64,000 nucleotides of DNA from Bacillus massiliigorillae. Its GTDB lineage: Bacteria; Bacillota; Bacilli; Bacillales; DSM-1321. Shown one piece after another: positions 41,735 to 50,256 of the stretch (positions within the stretch are counted from its first letter, which is position 1; each line of letters starts with the position of its first letter). The stretch lies in NCBI RefSeq assembly GCF_000380245.2, contig NZ_HG428743.1, positions 152,112 to 216,111 of the forward strand. The letters are read 5' to 3'. Both the position numbers and the translations under genes were made by a program. The notes beneath the pieces were generated by a model, which saw only the letters and a list, made by a program, of their open reading frames with translations, was not told where the DNA came from and searched no databases.

Positions 41735-43168
41735 CTATTCTATTGCATGAAAAGCATCTGAAAAGCGTCTTATTCCTTCATGAATAGTACCTTCATTCTC
41801 CCTAGCAAAAGTAAAACGAACAAAACCTTTTTGAGAACCCATCGTATTACCTGGGGCGTAAATGACCCCTCTTTTGATGGATTCTTCTAGCAATTCCATT
41901 TCATTAAAATCTCGCTTTATCTTGCACCAAATATGAATGCCCCCTTCAGGTATAAAGAAATCTACTTGATTCTTTAAATAACACTGAAGACTAGTGACAA
42001 TTTGATTTCTCCGTATTTTTAGTTTTTCAACTAAATTTTTAATATGGGCATGGAATTCTTCTGATTCTAAAAAGTCATTCGCAATCCATTGGTTATAGCT
42101 CGCATGTCCGAAATCAATTTGTTGTTTCGCATCTGATAATCTTTCAATAACTGGCTTTGGACCAATAATCCATCCAATCCGTAAACCTGAAGCAACGATT
42201 TTGGATAATGAACTAATGTATAGGACATTTCCATTAAGGTCCAATGACTTCAAGGCTAGCATTTTCTCCCCTGAAAATGCTGTTAAACTATATGGATCAT
42301 CTTCGACAACCGGTATTCCATACTCCGAAGATATTCTCAAAATTTCTCTTTTCCTATTCTCACTAAGTAATGTACCTGTTGGATTTTGAAAGACTGGGTT
42401 TAAAAATATCATCCTAATACGATGTTTCTTATGCAATAGCACTAAATCTTCAGGATTAATACCATCTTTATCAACTGGTAAAAAATACGTTTTGATTCCT
42501 GCTGATTTGAATATTGGTAGACTATAATGATAGGATGGCTCTTCCAATACTACTGCATCTCCTGGCTTCAATAGGCATTGCACAACTAAATATAACGCTT
42601 GTTGTGCGCCAGATGTGATAAGGATGGACGAAGGATTCGTTTCAATTTTTCGAAATTCTTTAACGTGCTTAGTAATCGTTTCTCTTAATATAGCATTGCC
42701 TAGTGGATGGTCGTATCCTAAGCTTCCAATAAAGGATCGTGTAGAAGTAATCTTTCTTAATGCCTTCACTGGAAAAAGATCTTCAGACAATTCTCCACTC
42801 GCTAGATTAATTAGCTGACCTTCCACCGATTGTTGTCTTATTTTTTGAGTGACTGGTAAATTAGGCAGAAAGCTTCCTGCTTCAATATATCTATTCCAGC
42901 TTGGAATACGCTTCTTCGTAATTCCCCAAATATCTTTACTTATCGTAGTCCCGACTCCTCTATTCCTTTGAATAAGTCCATTCGCTTCTAGCTCATCGTA
43001 AGCAGTCACAACTGTACTTCTATTTATATTAAATTCCTTTGCTAAATTTCTTTCAGAAGGTAATGGCTTATCAGGTGGAAACGTTCCATCTGTAATTCCA
43101 TTTTCTATATATTCGGCTAATTGTTTATATAAGGGTTTTTTTGCTGTGCGATCTAGTTTCCAATCCAT
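41735..43168 (-). CDS. MocR-type GntR regulator with aminotransferase domain
   Basis: A 477-residue regulator starting ATG 43168 (MDWKLDRTAKKPLYKQLAEY). The N-terminal GntR wing-helix is FPPDKPLPSERNLAKEFNIN and RSTVVTAYDELEANGLI. The C-terminal 360 residues are a fold-type I aminotransferase domain with the pyridoxal phosphate Lys in YISSLSKIVASGLRIGW, an Asp in VVEDDPYS and the Arg in GFVRFTFARE. Such proteins sense amino or PLP-linked compounds. It is divergent from the M20 amidohydrolase, its likely target. Confidence 0.88.
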   Translation of the reverse strand: MDWKLDRTAKKPLYKQLAEYIENGITDGTFPPDKPLPSERNLAKEFNINRSTVVTAYDELEANGLIQRNRGVGTTISKDIWGITKKRIPSWNRYIEAGSFLPNLPVTQKIRQQSVEGQLINLASGELSEDLFPVKALRKITSTRSFIGSLGYDHPLGNAILRETITKHVKEFRKIETNPSSILITSGAQQALYLVVQCLLKPGDAVVLEEPSYHYSLPIFKSAGIKTYFLPVDKDGINPEDLVLLHKKHRIRMIFLNPVFQNPTGTLLSENRKREILRISSEYGIPVVEDDPYSLTAFSGEKMLALKSLDLNGNVLYISSLSKIVASGLRIGWIIGPKPVIERLSDAKQQIDFGHASYNQWIANDFLESEEFHAHIKNLVEKLKIRRNQIVTSLQCYLKNQVDFFIPEGGIHIWCKIKRDFNEMELLEESIKRGVIYAPGNTMGSQKGFVRFTFARENEGTIHEGIRRFSDAFHAIE

Positions 43169-43410
43169 ATTAAACAATCCTTATCAGTTATTAGTTCTCT
43201 TTTTAATGTGAATTCGGTTGACTTACTTTTCCGGCAAAATTACCAAGTATTCCACAGTAAATAGTACCATACCTTTTTTATGATGTGTTAAGCATACAAA
43301 TCGAGAAAGCAACCATTTTTAGAAAGTAGCATCATTATAAAATATAAATTAATTACAACGGGCACAATACTAAAACGCCTTATCATAATGGGTTATTTAG
43401 GAGGTATATT

Positions 43411-44595
43411 GTGCATCAACTTTTAGAAAGTGCTAGAGCCATGAAAGATGAGTTAATACAATACAGAAGAGACATTCATCAAAACCCAGAGGTAGGTGAC
43501 CACCTTCCTCTGACTGCGAAATACGTGATGGATCGATTAAAGCAATTTGGATATGAGCCAAAAGAAATCTGTGAAAGTGGAATTGTGGCCTTGGTGGGAA
43601 AGCCAAACTCGAAGAAAACGTTTCTTTTACGAGCTGATATGGATGCTCTTCCAATTGAAGAACAAACAGATTATTCCTTTAAAGCAACAAACGGAAAGAT
43701 GCACGCTTGTGGCCATGATTTCCACACTGCTATGCTCTTAGGAGCTGCAAAATTATTAAAACAGTATGAGAATGAACTTGAAGGAACTGTAAAGCTTGTT
43801 TTCCAACCAAATGAAGAAGGATTCAAAGGTGCAAAATTAATGTTGAAATCAGGTGTTTTAGAAAATCCAAAAGTGGATGCAGCTATGGCATTACATGTCC
43901 ATTCTGGCACACCAACTAATACGATTTTGTGCGGACTTGGAACAAGCATTGCGGGTTGTACAATCTTTCGAATTATAGTCAATGGAGTGGGGTGTCATGG
44001 GGCCATGCCGGAAACAGGTGTTGACCCTATTAACATTGCAACGCATATTTATTCCTCTATGCAGGAAATCATTACAAAAGAAATTGCAGCCACAAAATCC
44101 GCAGTCATTACGGTCGGAAAATTTCATGCCGGAAATACACATAATGTGATTCCTGAACAAGCTGTATTAGAAGGAACTATTCGATACTTAGATGTTGATA
44201 TCGGAGACTTTATTTACAAAAGGCTAGAAGAAATAGTCGTTACAACTGCCAAAATGTTTAGAGGCAAAGCTAGCATAGAAATCGTTGCATCCGTTCCGCC
44301 ATTAACAAACGATAGAGACTTAGCAAATAATTTGACCTCTTATGTGAAAGAAGTGGTCGGTGAACAATCTGTTATTTCTTTTGAAGGTGGTGGTATGGGT
44401 TCAGAAGATTTTGCTTCCTATTGTTATGAAGTACCTAGCGTTTATTTTCTTCTGGGGGCAGGTACAAAAGAAGAAGATAAACGCTATGGGTTTCCAATGC
44501 ATCATCCACAAGTTGTTTTTAATGAAGAAATCTTACCAACTGGTGCAGCAATACATGCCTATGCTGCAATGCAGTGGTTAAAATCCAACCATTAA
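43411..44595 (+). CDS. M20 amidohydrolase (N-acyl-amino-acid hydrolase type)
   Basis: A 394-residue metal-dependent amidohydrolase of the M20D (hippurate hydrolase/IAA-amino-acid hydrolase) group. It starts at GTG after GGAGGTATATT. Conserved parts are RRDIHQNPEVGDHLPLT, LLRADMDALPIEEQT, MHACGHDFHTAMLLGAA (metal ligands), FQPNEEGFKGAKLM (Glu-Glu), ALHVHSG and a final MHHPQVVFNEE. It cleaves N-acylated amino acids in the cytoplasm. A divergent MocR regulator (240 bases between starts) probably controls it, and a terminator follows. Confidence 0.9.
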   Translation: MHQLLESARAMKDELIQYRRDIHQNPEVGDHLPLTAKYVMDRLKQFGYEPKEICESGIVALVGKPNSKKTFLLRADMDALPIEEQTDYSFKATNGKMHACGHDFHTAMLLGAAKLLKQYENELEGTVKLVFQPNEEGFKGAKLMLKSGVLENPKVDAAMALHVHSGTPTNTILCGLGTSIAGCTIFRIIVNGVGCHGAMPETGVDPINIATHIYSSMQEIITKEIAATKSAVITVGKFHAGNTHNVIPEQAVLEGTIRYLDVDIGDFIYKRLEEIVVTTAKMFRGKASIEIVASVPPLTNDRDLANNLTSYVKEVVGEQSVISFEGGGMGSEDFASYCYEVPSVYFLLGAGTKEEDKRYGFPMHHPQVVFNEEILPTGAAIHAYAAMQWLKSNH

Positions 44596-44710
44596 ATCAA
44601 GAAGATATTATATTACTCTCACAAATATTAGATTAGGGATTATTAATCTACTGTGTTATACTTAACCCCTACCATTTTGAATACTACTTGTTTCATTTTT
44701 TGTTGCATTC

Positions 44711-44741
44711 AAACCCTATTCAATAATTGAATAGGGTTTTT
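44711..44741 (+). terminator. Terminator of the amidohydrolase gene
   Basis: AAACCCTATTCAA and TTGAATAGGGTTT form a 13-base-pair stem around TAA, followed by TT. Confidence 0.8.
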
Positions 44742-44765
44742 GCTTATAAAAATCTTCATTAAATA

Positions 44766-44793
44766 AAAAAAGACCCTAAAAGAGGGCCTTTCA
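44766..44793 (-). terminator. Terminator of the cold-shock gene
   Basis: On the minus strand AAGGCCCT and AGGGTCTT pair (one wobble) around CTTTT and run into T7. Confidence 0.75.
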
Positions 44794-44803
44794 TCAGCTA
44801 ATA

Positions 44804-45004
44804 TTAAGCTTTTTGAACGTTAGTAGCTTGTGGGCCACGTTGTCCTTGTTCTACTTCAAACGTTACAGTTTGTCCTTCGTCTAAAGTTTTGAAACCTTCA
44901 GTTTGGATAGCTGAGAAATGTACGAATACGTCTTCTCCACCTTCACGCTCGATGAATCCAAAACCTTTGTCTGCATTAAACCATTTTACTTTACCTTGTT
45001 CCAT
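44804..45004 (-). CDS. CspA-type cold-shock protein
   Basis: A 66-residue RNA chaperone: MEQGKVKWFNADKGFGFIER with RNP1 (KGFGFIE), and DVFVHFSAIQ as RNP2. The remaining part GFKTLDEGQTVTFEVEQG is typical. It binds single-stranded nucleic acids and helps translation at low temperature. AGGAGGC precedes the ATG. The long upstream gap would fit the extended leader usual for csp genes. Confidence 0.95.
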   Translation of the reverse strand: MEQGKVKWFNADKGFGFIEREGGEDVFVHFSAIQTEGFKTLDEGQTVTFEVEQGQRGPQATNVQKA

Positions 45005-45394
45005 AATTGTTGCCTCCTAGTGTGGATACCCACACATATGTTACTACTCTTGCTCAAATACCTTAGACGAAAAACAAAATTTATTCTCAATCTCAAACCG
45101 AACAAAAATAATTCTATATTAGAATAACATACTTTTTTTAAAATAGCAAATGTCAAAAAGCATCAGAATGTTTAGCTTGTAAATCAGCAGTTTCCTAACA
45201 TTTCACTAACGCATCTTTTTATTCAATAACTAATTAAATAATTGGAATGCACTACCCCCATAGCACATCCCCAATACCAATCATCACGCCTAAAAGTGTT
45301 CATTGTGAAACGTAAATACTAAACATCAATAACAATAACCCTAATTTTCCCAATAGATCCAGTTTCCTTTAACGTTATTGCTAATGACCCGATA
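45005..45394. other. Intergenic region upstream of the cold-shock gene
   Basis: It should contain the csp promoter and a long untranslated leader on the minus strand. No coding frame with a ribosome binding site is seen. Confidence 0.45.
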
Positions 45395-45425
45395 AAAAAG
45401 ACACGCCTTTTTGTGTGCGTGCCTT
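45395..45425 (-). terminator. Terminator of the YrdB-like gene
   Basis: On the minus strand GCACGC and GCGTGT pair, followed by CTTTTTT. It lies 15 bases after the stop. Confidence 0.7.
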
Positions 45426-45439
45426 AGTTTCGCTTAAAA

Positions 45440-45769
45440 TTAATTTTGTTCCCAAATGCGTAGAGATACTATATTAAAAACTACCAATATCGCGAAAAAG
45501 AGAGCTAAAACAGGATGCCAAGCATTATACAATGATAAAGTTGCACATCCAAATATTAATAATTCGAGCAACAATCTTTTAAATCCCCGTATTGGAATTG
45601 AAGCTTTTGGAGATATAAAAGTCCCCCAAATAATTGCCATTAAAATGGGTGAACCTATACCTAATAAAATCTTTACCATATATCCCTGGTTAGAATGAAA
45701 TCCCCAATAACCTAAAGAAATCAAAGCACAAATTTCTAAAATAAATCGAAGTACAAGATTAATTCCCAT
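45440..45769 (-). CDS. YrdB-family (DUF2568) membrane protein
   Basis: A 109-residue protein with four membrane segments: LVLRFILEICALISLGYWGF, KILLGIGSPILMAIIWGTFI, RLLLELLIFGCATLSLY and VLALFFAILVVFNIVSL. The pattern with FKRLLLELLIFG and a central WGTF fits the YrdB/DUF2568 family. AAGGTGATC precedes the ATG. Function unknown. Confidence 0.78.
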   Translation of the reverse strand: MGINLVLRFILEICALISLGYWGFHSNQGYMVKILLGIGSPILMAIIWGTFISPKASIPIRGFKRLLLELLIFGCATLSLYNAWHPVLALFFAILVVFNIVSLRIWEQN

Positions 45770-45905
45770 ATGATCACCTTAAATTTTTTTTCATCACCGT
45801 TCGGATTACAGGTAAATTAATGTGGAATGTCGTTTTTAATTATATTCTCGTTCACCAATAATTAGACTTTTCTTGTCATAGTTATACCAGTAAAGAGCCT
45901 ATAGT

Positions 45906-46235
45906 TTAATGACGTGGTCCCCATAACATAACGGCAACACCAACTAAACAAATCAATGCGCCTATCCAATCGTATAGGTCTGGAGCTTTTTTATCGACTC
46001 CCCATCCCCATAATACAGACAAGACAATAAATACACCGCCATATGCAGCATATACCCGACCGAAAGAAGGAAATGATTGAAAAGTTGCTATAATTCCATA
46101 AAACGTTAATCCGATTGCTCCTAATATCCCGAAATAGAAAGGTCTTCCTTCTCTAAGCCAAAGCCAAATAAGATAACCCCCGCCTATCTCTCCTAAGCCA
46201 GCTAGTAAAAACAAGAGTATAGTTATAATAATCAC
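45906..46235 (-). CDS. YnfA/UPF0060-family membrane protein
   Basis: A 109-residue four-helix membrane protein. It has FLLAGLGEIGGGYLIWLWLR, SFGRVYAAYGGVFIVLSVLW and a final DWIGALICLVGVAVMLWGPR, all hallmarks of YnfA. The family resembles small multidrug transporters. The GTG at 46235 lies inside GAGGTGATT, so the start is doubtful; the codon where homologues have ATG is ATT here. Nothing adjacent suggests a substrate. Confidence 0.88.
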   Translation of the reverse strand: MIIITILLFLLAGLGEIGGGYLIWLWLREGRPFYFGILGAIGLTFYGIIATFQSFPSFGRVYAAYGGVFIVLSVLWGWGVDKKAPDLYDWIGALICLVGVAVMLWGPRH

Positions 46236-46448
46236 CTCATAGTGTTAATCATGAAGTCCATTTTACTATATAGAAAAGTTTAAAGTTCGATAAAGTTATC
46301 ATCGTCCTTTATTTCAATTGGTATAGCTTTCACTTTATCTATTTTTAAAAATAGAAATAATAAATACTGAACGGAGGCACAACTTGTTAAACATCTAATC
46401 TTGCAATACAATTTGAATAACTTATTAGCATTCGAAAGAAGGTATACT

Positions 46449-47084
46449 ATGAAAATTGATATTCCAAAGATTTCTCCAGAATTAACCTCGAGAAATTTTA
46501 ATGATATTTTTTATGAAGAAGATCCTATTCTTGAAATGTGTACAATCTCAAACTCTGAATTTATGAATGAGACAGTTGAGAGGGTACGGATATATAACGC
46601 CGTGTTAAAGAACTGCAAATTTAGCGATACAGATTTTAGTCATATTGAACTTGTAGATGTCCGTTTCGAAAACTGTGATTTATCCAACGTAAACTTAACC
46701 AATTCTTCAATCCATAGAGTTGAATTCATTAACTGCAAATTACTAGGCTGTAACTTTCCAGAGTCTTCAATTCGTAATGTGAAATACGAGAATTCATTAT
46801 TAAACCTTGCCACATTCGGATATTCCAAACTTGAAAAAGTGATATTTGATGAAGTTTCATTACAAAATGCAGATTTTTATGACTGTAAGCTCAAAAAAGT
46901 TGAATTCAATTCATGTAACCTTAATGGAGCAAACTTTGAACAAACATCACTAAAAGGGATAGATATTAGCTCATCTAACTTTGAATCACTTACGGTTTCA
47001 ATGAATGATTTAAATGGATGTAAAGTATCGACACATCAGGCTATTCAATTTGCTTCCTTATTGGGATTAATTATTAAAGATTAA
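46449..47084 (+). CDS. Pentapeptide-repeat protein
   Basis: A 211-residue protein starting ATG 46449 (MKIDIPKISPELTSRNFNDI) after AGAAGGTAT. From about residue 45 to 195 it is made of pentapeptide repeats of the A/C-(D/N)-L/F-x-x form, for example NCKFSDTDFSHIELVDVRFE and SLQNADFYDCKLKKVEF. The fold is a right-handed square beta-helix. Some relatives (Qnr, MfpA) protect DNA gyrase by DNA mimicry; whether this one does is unknown. Confidence 0.87.
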   Translation: MKIDIPKISPELTSRNFNDIFYEEDPILEMCTISNSEFMNETVERVRIYNAVLKNCKFSDTDFSHIELVDVRFENCDLSNVNLTNSSIHRVEFINCKLLGCNFPESSIRNVKYENSLLNLATFGYSKLEKVIFDEVSLQNADFYDCKLKKVEFNSCNLNGANFEQTSLKGIDISSSNFESLTVSMNDLNGCKVSTHQAIQFASLLGLIIKD

Positions 47085-47121
47085 TATTTCTTTTGAATTT
47101 GAGGACTAAAACCATTCACTT

Positions 47122-47150
47122 AAAAAGCGTGATAAATCCACGCTTTTTAT
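47122..47150 (+). terminator. Terminator of the pentapeptide-repeat gene
   Basis: AAAAAGCGTG and CACGCTTTTT pair around ATAAATC and are followed by ATTTTT. Confidence 0.85.
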
Positions 47151-47195
47151 TTTTAAATTCTTCTATCGTTAACCTTGCATCATTTGCAGAATAAC

Positions 47196-47226
47196 AAAAA
47201 AGAGCTGTGAATGAGCAGCTCTTTAT
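47196..47226. terminator. Terminator of the CRP/FNR regulator gene
   Basis: AGAGCTG and CAGCTCT pair around TGAATGAG, with A6 on the left; on the minus strand it follows the regulator stop and ends in T6. Confidence 0.7.
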
Positions 47227-47259
47227 ATAGAAGTAAAGCCTCTGTATGTTTAAGTACAT

Positions 47260-47958
47260 TCATTCATAAATGTTATCCTTTGCTAACTCTCGAAGCTTTT
47301 CAAAGTTTTTAATATGAATGGTACCATTCACTCGTTCAATTACCTGTTCTTCACAAAGCTTCAGAATCACTCGGTTTAAATGTCTATAGCTAGTGCCGAT
47401 TAAATCCGCAATATCGGCTATACTTGAATTCTTCATTTCCTCTCGAAATAACGTTCCTTTGCTATTCGTAGAAATGGACAATAAATAGCTGGCAAAGCGT
47501 ACTTCAACAGGATACAGAACGTTGAAAGTAGTAAAATTCGTTTTTGTTCTAAATTTATGGGCAATAGATTTAAGTAGGAATTGTAGAAAACTCGGATCAT
47601 TACCGATTGTTTCTTTTACATCTTTGTACGAGATACTTAAAGCCATGCAATCTGTGCTAGCTTCCACTGAATTCACAGCTACTTCTTCATTCGCAAATTC
47701 GATATCCCCTAACGTTACAGGTGCTTTAAGAAAACGTATGATTAATCTTTTATCTTCGGGTGTCATCGTGAACACTTTCACTTTCCCTTCAACAATAAAC
47801 AATATTTCTTGAAGAGGTTCACCTGCTGCTATAATACTCTCTCCTTTAGAAAAACTACATAGCCGAATTTTATTAATATCAAGTGGAGAAAAAAATACAT
47901 GTAAGTTATTTTTTTCGAGATATGAATAAAGTAATGGTTGATTATCAATTATTCGCAT
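47260..47958 (-). CDS. CRP/FNR-family regulator, YeiL-like
   Basis: A 232-residue regulator starting ATG 47958 after AGAGGAAGAAG. Residues 20-130 are the cyclic-nucleotide-binding-type beta-roll (SFSKGESIIAAGEPLQEILF and VEGKVKVFTMTPEDKRLIIR). The C-terminal wing-helix contains SSIADIADLIGTSYRHLNRV ILKLCEEQVI. It lacks FNR cysteines at the N-terminus. The divergent neighbour is a nucleoside transporter, as for E. coli yeiL beside nupX, so it probably controls nucleoside uptake. Its gene and the transporter share a 225-base region with a perfect palindrome. Confidence 0.82.
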   Translation of the reverse strand: MRIIDNQPLLYSYLEKNNLHVFFSPLDINKIRLCSFSKGESIIAAGEPLQEILFIVEGKVKVFTMTPEDKRLIIRFLKAPVTLGDIEFANEEVAVNSVEASTDCMALSISYKDVKETIGNDPSFLQFLLKSIAHKFRTKTNFTTFNVLYPVEVRFASYLLSISTNSKGTLFREEMKNSSIADIADLIGTSYRHLNRVILKLCEEQVIERVNGTIHIKNFEKLRELAKDNIYE

Positions 47959-48066
47959 CTATCTTCTTCCTCTAATGTTATATTTCGTAGTTATTAACAT
48001 TCTGTCCTAGACTCGAAAGTTCATAACCTACGAAGTGTATTTTAAATGCAAATCAATTTAAGTATG

Positions 48067-48082
48067 AAGGACATATGTCCTT
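48067..48082. promoter_or_regulatory. Perfect 16-base palindrome, likely regulator operator
   Basis: AAGGACATATGTCCTT lies between the CRP/FNR-type gene and the transporter gene. Length and symmetry fit a CRP-family dimer site. Confidence 0.65.
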
Positions 48083-48098
48083 GTGTCGACTGAAGAAT

Positions 48099-48115
48099 GT
48101 AAGTAATATACTTAC
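48099..48115. promoter_or_regulatory. Second dyad upstream of the nucleoside transporter
   Basis: GTAAGTA-ATA-TACTTAC is a perfect seven-base dyad, 17 bases after the first palindrome. It may be a second operator or part of a leader hairpin. Confidence 0.5.
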
Positions 48116-48183
48116 GGCGGAAAAAAAGTTACATATTGTTTTACTCATTTTCCCAAGATTATTTTCAGAAAGAGGGATATTTT

Positions 48184-49371
48184 TTGTTCGATATTCTACT
48201 TGGTATAATGGCAATTGTCTTATTAATAGGTGTTTCTTACTTATTATCTAACGACAAGAAAAATATTAATTTTAAAGCTGTCATTATTATGCTGGGTATT
48301 CAATTCATTCTTACTTGGTTACTTCTAAAAACGACCGTAGGTTTAAAGGTAATTGATACAATTGCTAATGGCTTTAATAAATTATTGGAATATGGAATGG
48401 AAGGCGTAAACTTCATAGTAGGTGGTTGGATTCCAGATGGCGGATCACCTTTCTTTATTAATGTATTACTAATTCTAGTTTTCACATCAGCTTTCCTTTC
48501 ATTATTAACTCATTTGAAAATCCTACCTTATATTATTAAATTTGTAGGTGGATTACTCTCAAAAGTAACAGGATTACCTCATGTTGAGAGTTTCAATGCA
48601 ATCAATTCTATTTTCTTTGGACAAGCAGATGCTATTCTTGCCATTAAAACGCATATTAAAGATTTAAATAAAAATCGATTATTCATCGTATCAACTTCAG
48701 CAATGGCGAGTGTTTCAGCTGCACTTATCGCTTCTTATATGACAATGCTACCTGCGAAGTTCGTTTTAATCGCAGTTGTATTAAATGTTTTCAGTGCACT
48801 AATCTTAGCTTCTATAATAGCTCCTGTAACTATTACGAAAGAAGAAGGAGATATTGATATCAATGATATGATACATACGAAAAATATCTTTGATGCAATC
48901 GGATCTGGAGCTATGGATGGTGGAAAGGTAGCTCTAATTGTAAGTGTCATGTTAATTGCTTACTTAGGATTACTTGCATTAGTAAACGGTATATTTACTA
49001 GTTTATTCGGAATGGACTTAACAACTATGGTTGGTTATCTTTTCTCACCAATCGCATACTTAATGGGTATTCCAGGTAGTGAAATGATTACTGCAGGTTC
49101 CGTAATGGGAACAAAATTAATTGCTAATGAATTCGCAGCAATCATGCAATTCCAGCCTATTTTAGGAGATTTATCAGAGAAAACCGTGTCTATTCTCTCT
49201 ACGTTTCTTATTTCTTTTGCCTCAATTGGTTCTGTTGGTATCGTTGGTGGTGCCGTACAAGCTATTAATGGAGCAAAAGGAAAAGAAGTTAGTGCATTTG
49301 GATTGAAGATGTTACTTGTAGCAACTATGGCTTCCATCCTATCTGCTACAATCGTTGGATTATTTATCTAA
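48184..49371 (+). CDS. NupC-family nucleoside transporter, third copy
   Basis: A CNT-family nucleoside importer. I place the start at TTG 48184 (MFDILLGIMAIVLLIGVSYL), because AGAGGG is seven bases before it and the length (395 residues) then fits the family; an upstream TTG at 48136 adds 16 residues. The core shows ESFNAINSIFFGQADAILAI, ASVSAALIASY and TKLIANEFAAIMQF. It is closer to the gene at 1-1015 than to the NupG-like gene at 2660. A YeiL-like regulator is divergent. Confidence 0.88.
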   Translation: MFDILLGIMAIVLLIGVSYLLSNDKKNINFKAVIIMLGIQFILTWLLLKTTVGLKVIDTIANGFNKLLEYGMEGVNFIVGGWIPDGGSPFFINVLLILVFTSAFLSLLTHLKILPYIIKFVGGLLSKVTGLPHVESFNAINSIFFGQADAILAIKTHIKDLNKNRLFIVSTSAMASVSAALIASYMTMLPAKFVLIAVVLNVFSALILASIIAPVTITKEEGDIDINDMIHTKNIFDAIGSGAMDGGKVALIVSVMLIAYLGLLALVNGIFTSLFGMDLTTMVGYLFSPIAYLMGIPGSEMITAGSVMGTKLIANEFAAIMQFQPILGDLSEKTVSILSTFLISFASIGSVGIVGGAVQAINGAKGKEVSAFGLKMLLVATMASILSATIVGLFI

Positions 49372-49400
49372 TCTAAAAAAACTAGAATGATTTCTAGTCC

Positions 49401-49440
49401 GTGGTAGGAAGACAAGCTCCTACCACGAGTAAAATTTCCC
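49401..49440 (+). terminator. Terminator of the third nucleoside transporter
   Basis: GTGGTAGGA and TCCTACCAC form a nine-base-pair stem, with a T-rich run (TTTCCCTTTTTT) about eight bases later. Confidence 0.65.
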
Positions 49441-49497
49441 TTTTTTACGCTTTGTGTGTGTGTGTTGATTATTAAAAAAATAAAGTGCGTAAATATA

Positions 49498-49533
49498 AAA
49501 ACGACATTAATTTCCCCATTAATGTCGTTTTTT
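49498..49533. terminator. Terminator nearly identical to the one at 2587
   Basis: AAAACGACATTAAT and ATTAATGTCGTTTT enclose TTCCCC. Only flanks and one loop base differ from the hairpin at 2587-2621. It can work in both directions and would end the ABC operon on the minus strand. Confidence 0.75.
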
Positions 49534-49638
49534 TCTAATATACTACAAGTCAGGTAAACCCCATTTTCGTCTAATACTAATAAAGAAATAACCACGAAAC
49601 GGCTCCAACTGATACCTTTTGAGTCACACTCATGCCAA

Positions 49639-50256
49639 TTAAAACGCTTTATTCCTATAGATGTGATACGATAGCAACCACGATACCCCATAGAAACCAA
49701 CAGCTATAAGTGCAAGAACGGAGTATAACTGCCAATCCGATACTTTCGCCAAGAAAGCTAAGAAATCGGTAGCGTATTTGTTTAAGAAGTATGGCATATT
49801 TTTCATCAAAAACATAATTCCAACTGTTAAAAGAGTAAAAGCAAAAACAAGATATTGCGTTTTGAATTTATAAAAAAACGGTAAGTAAAGGGAGATGACT
49901 ACCATGACTACAATAATATTTAGTACAAGATCCGTGAAAGAATAATGAAATTCCATCTTGCCCCCAATGAAATAATCCCCTATTAAACAAACCGGAATGA
50001 CAATTGCCGTAAAAAGCAAGGCTCCGATATATTTGGAGGCTACAATTTCTTTACGAGTATACGGTAATGAATTCAATAAAATATTAGAACCATCTTTTTC
50101 ATCAAAATAATGAGATTGTACCACAAAAAGTGCACTACACATGACTATAATATGGTCTACACCCCACCCAATCCACAAAAAACCAATAATGTATGCAAGA
50201 TACATAAGCGAATAATATCTTTGCAAAATCAAATCTTTCTTAAATAAATTCAGCAT
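49639..50256 (-). CDS. ABC-2 type transporter permease
   Basis: A 205-residue membrane permease starting ATG 50256 after GAAGGGAG. It has about six membrane segments, for example SLMYLAYIIGFLWIGWGVDH and LVLNIIVVMVVISLYLPFFY, and a cytosolic YFDEKDGSNILLNSLPYTRK typical of the BcrB/YhcI-like type. Its start overlaps the end of the ATPase gene by 17 bases, showing tight coupling. Together they form an exporter of unknown substrate, perhaps for peptide antibiotics. Confidence 0.85.
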   Translation of the reverse strand: MLNLFKKDLILQRYYSLMYLAYIIGFLWIGWGVDHIIVMCSALFVVQSHYFDEKDGSNILLNSLPYTRKEIVASKYIGALLFTAIVIPVCLIGDYFIGGKMEFHYSFTDLVLNIIVVMVVISLYLPFFYKFKTQYLVFAFTLLTVGIMFLMKNMPYFLNKYATDFLAFLAKVSDWQLYSVLALIAVGFYGVSWLLSYHIYRNKAF

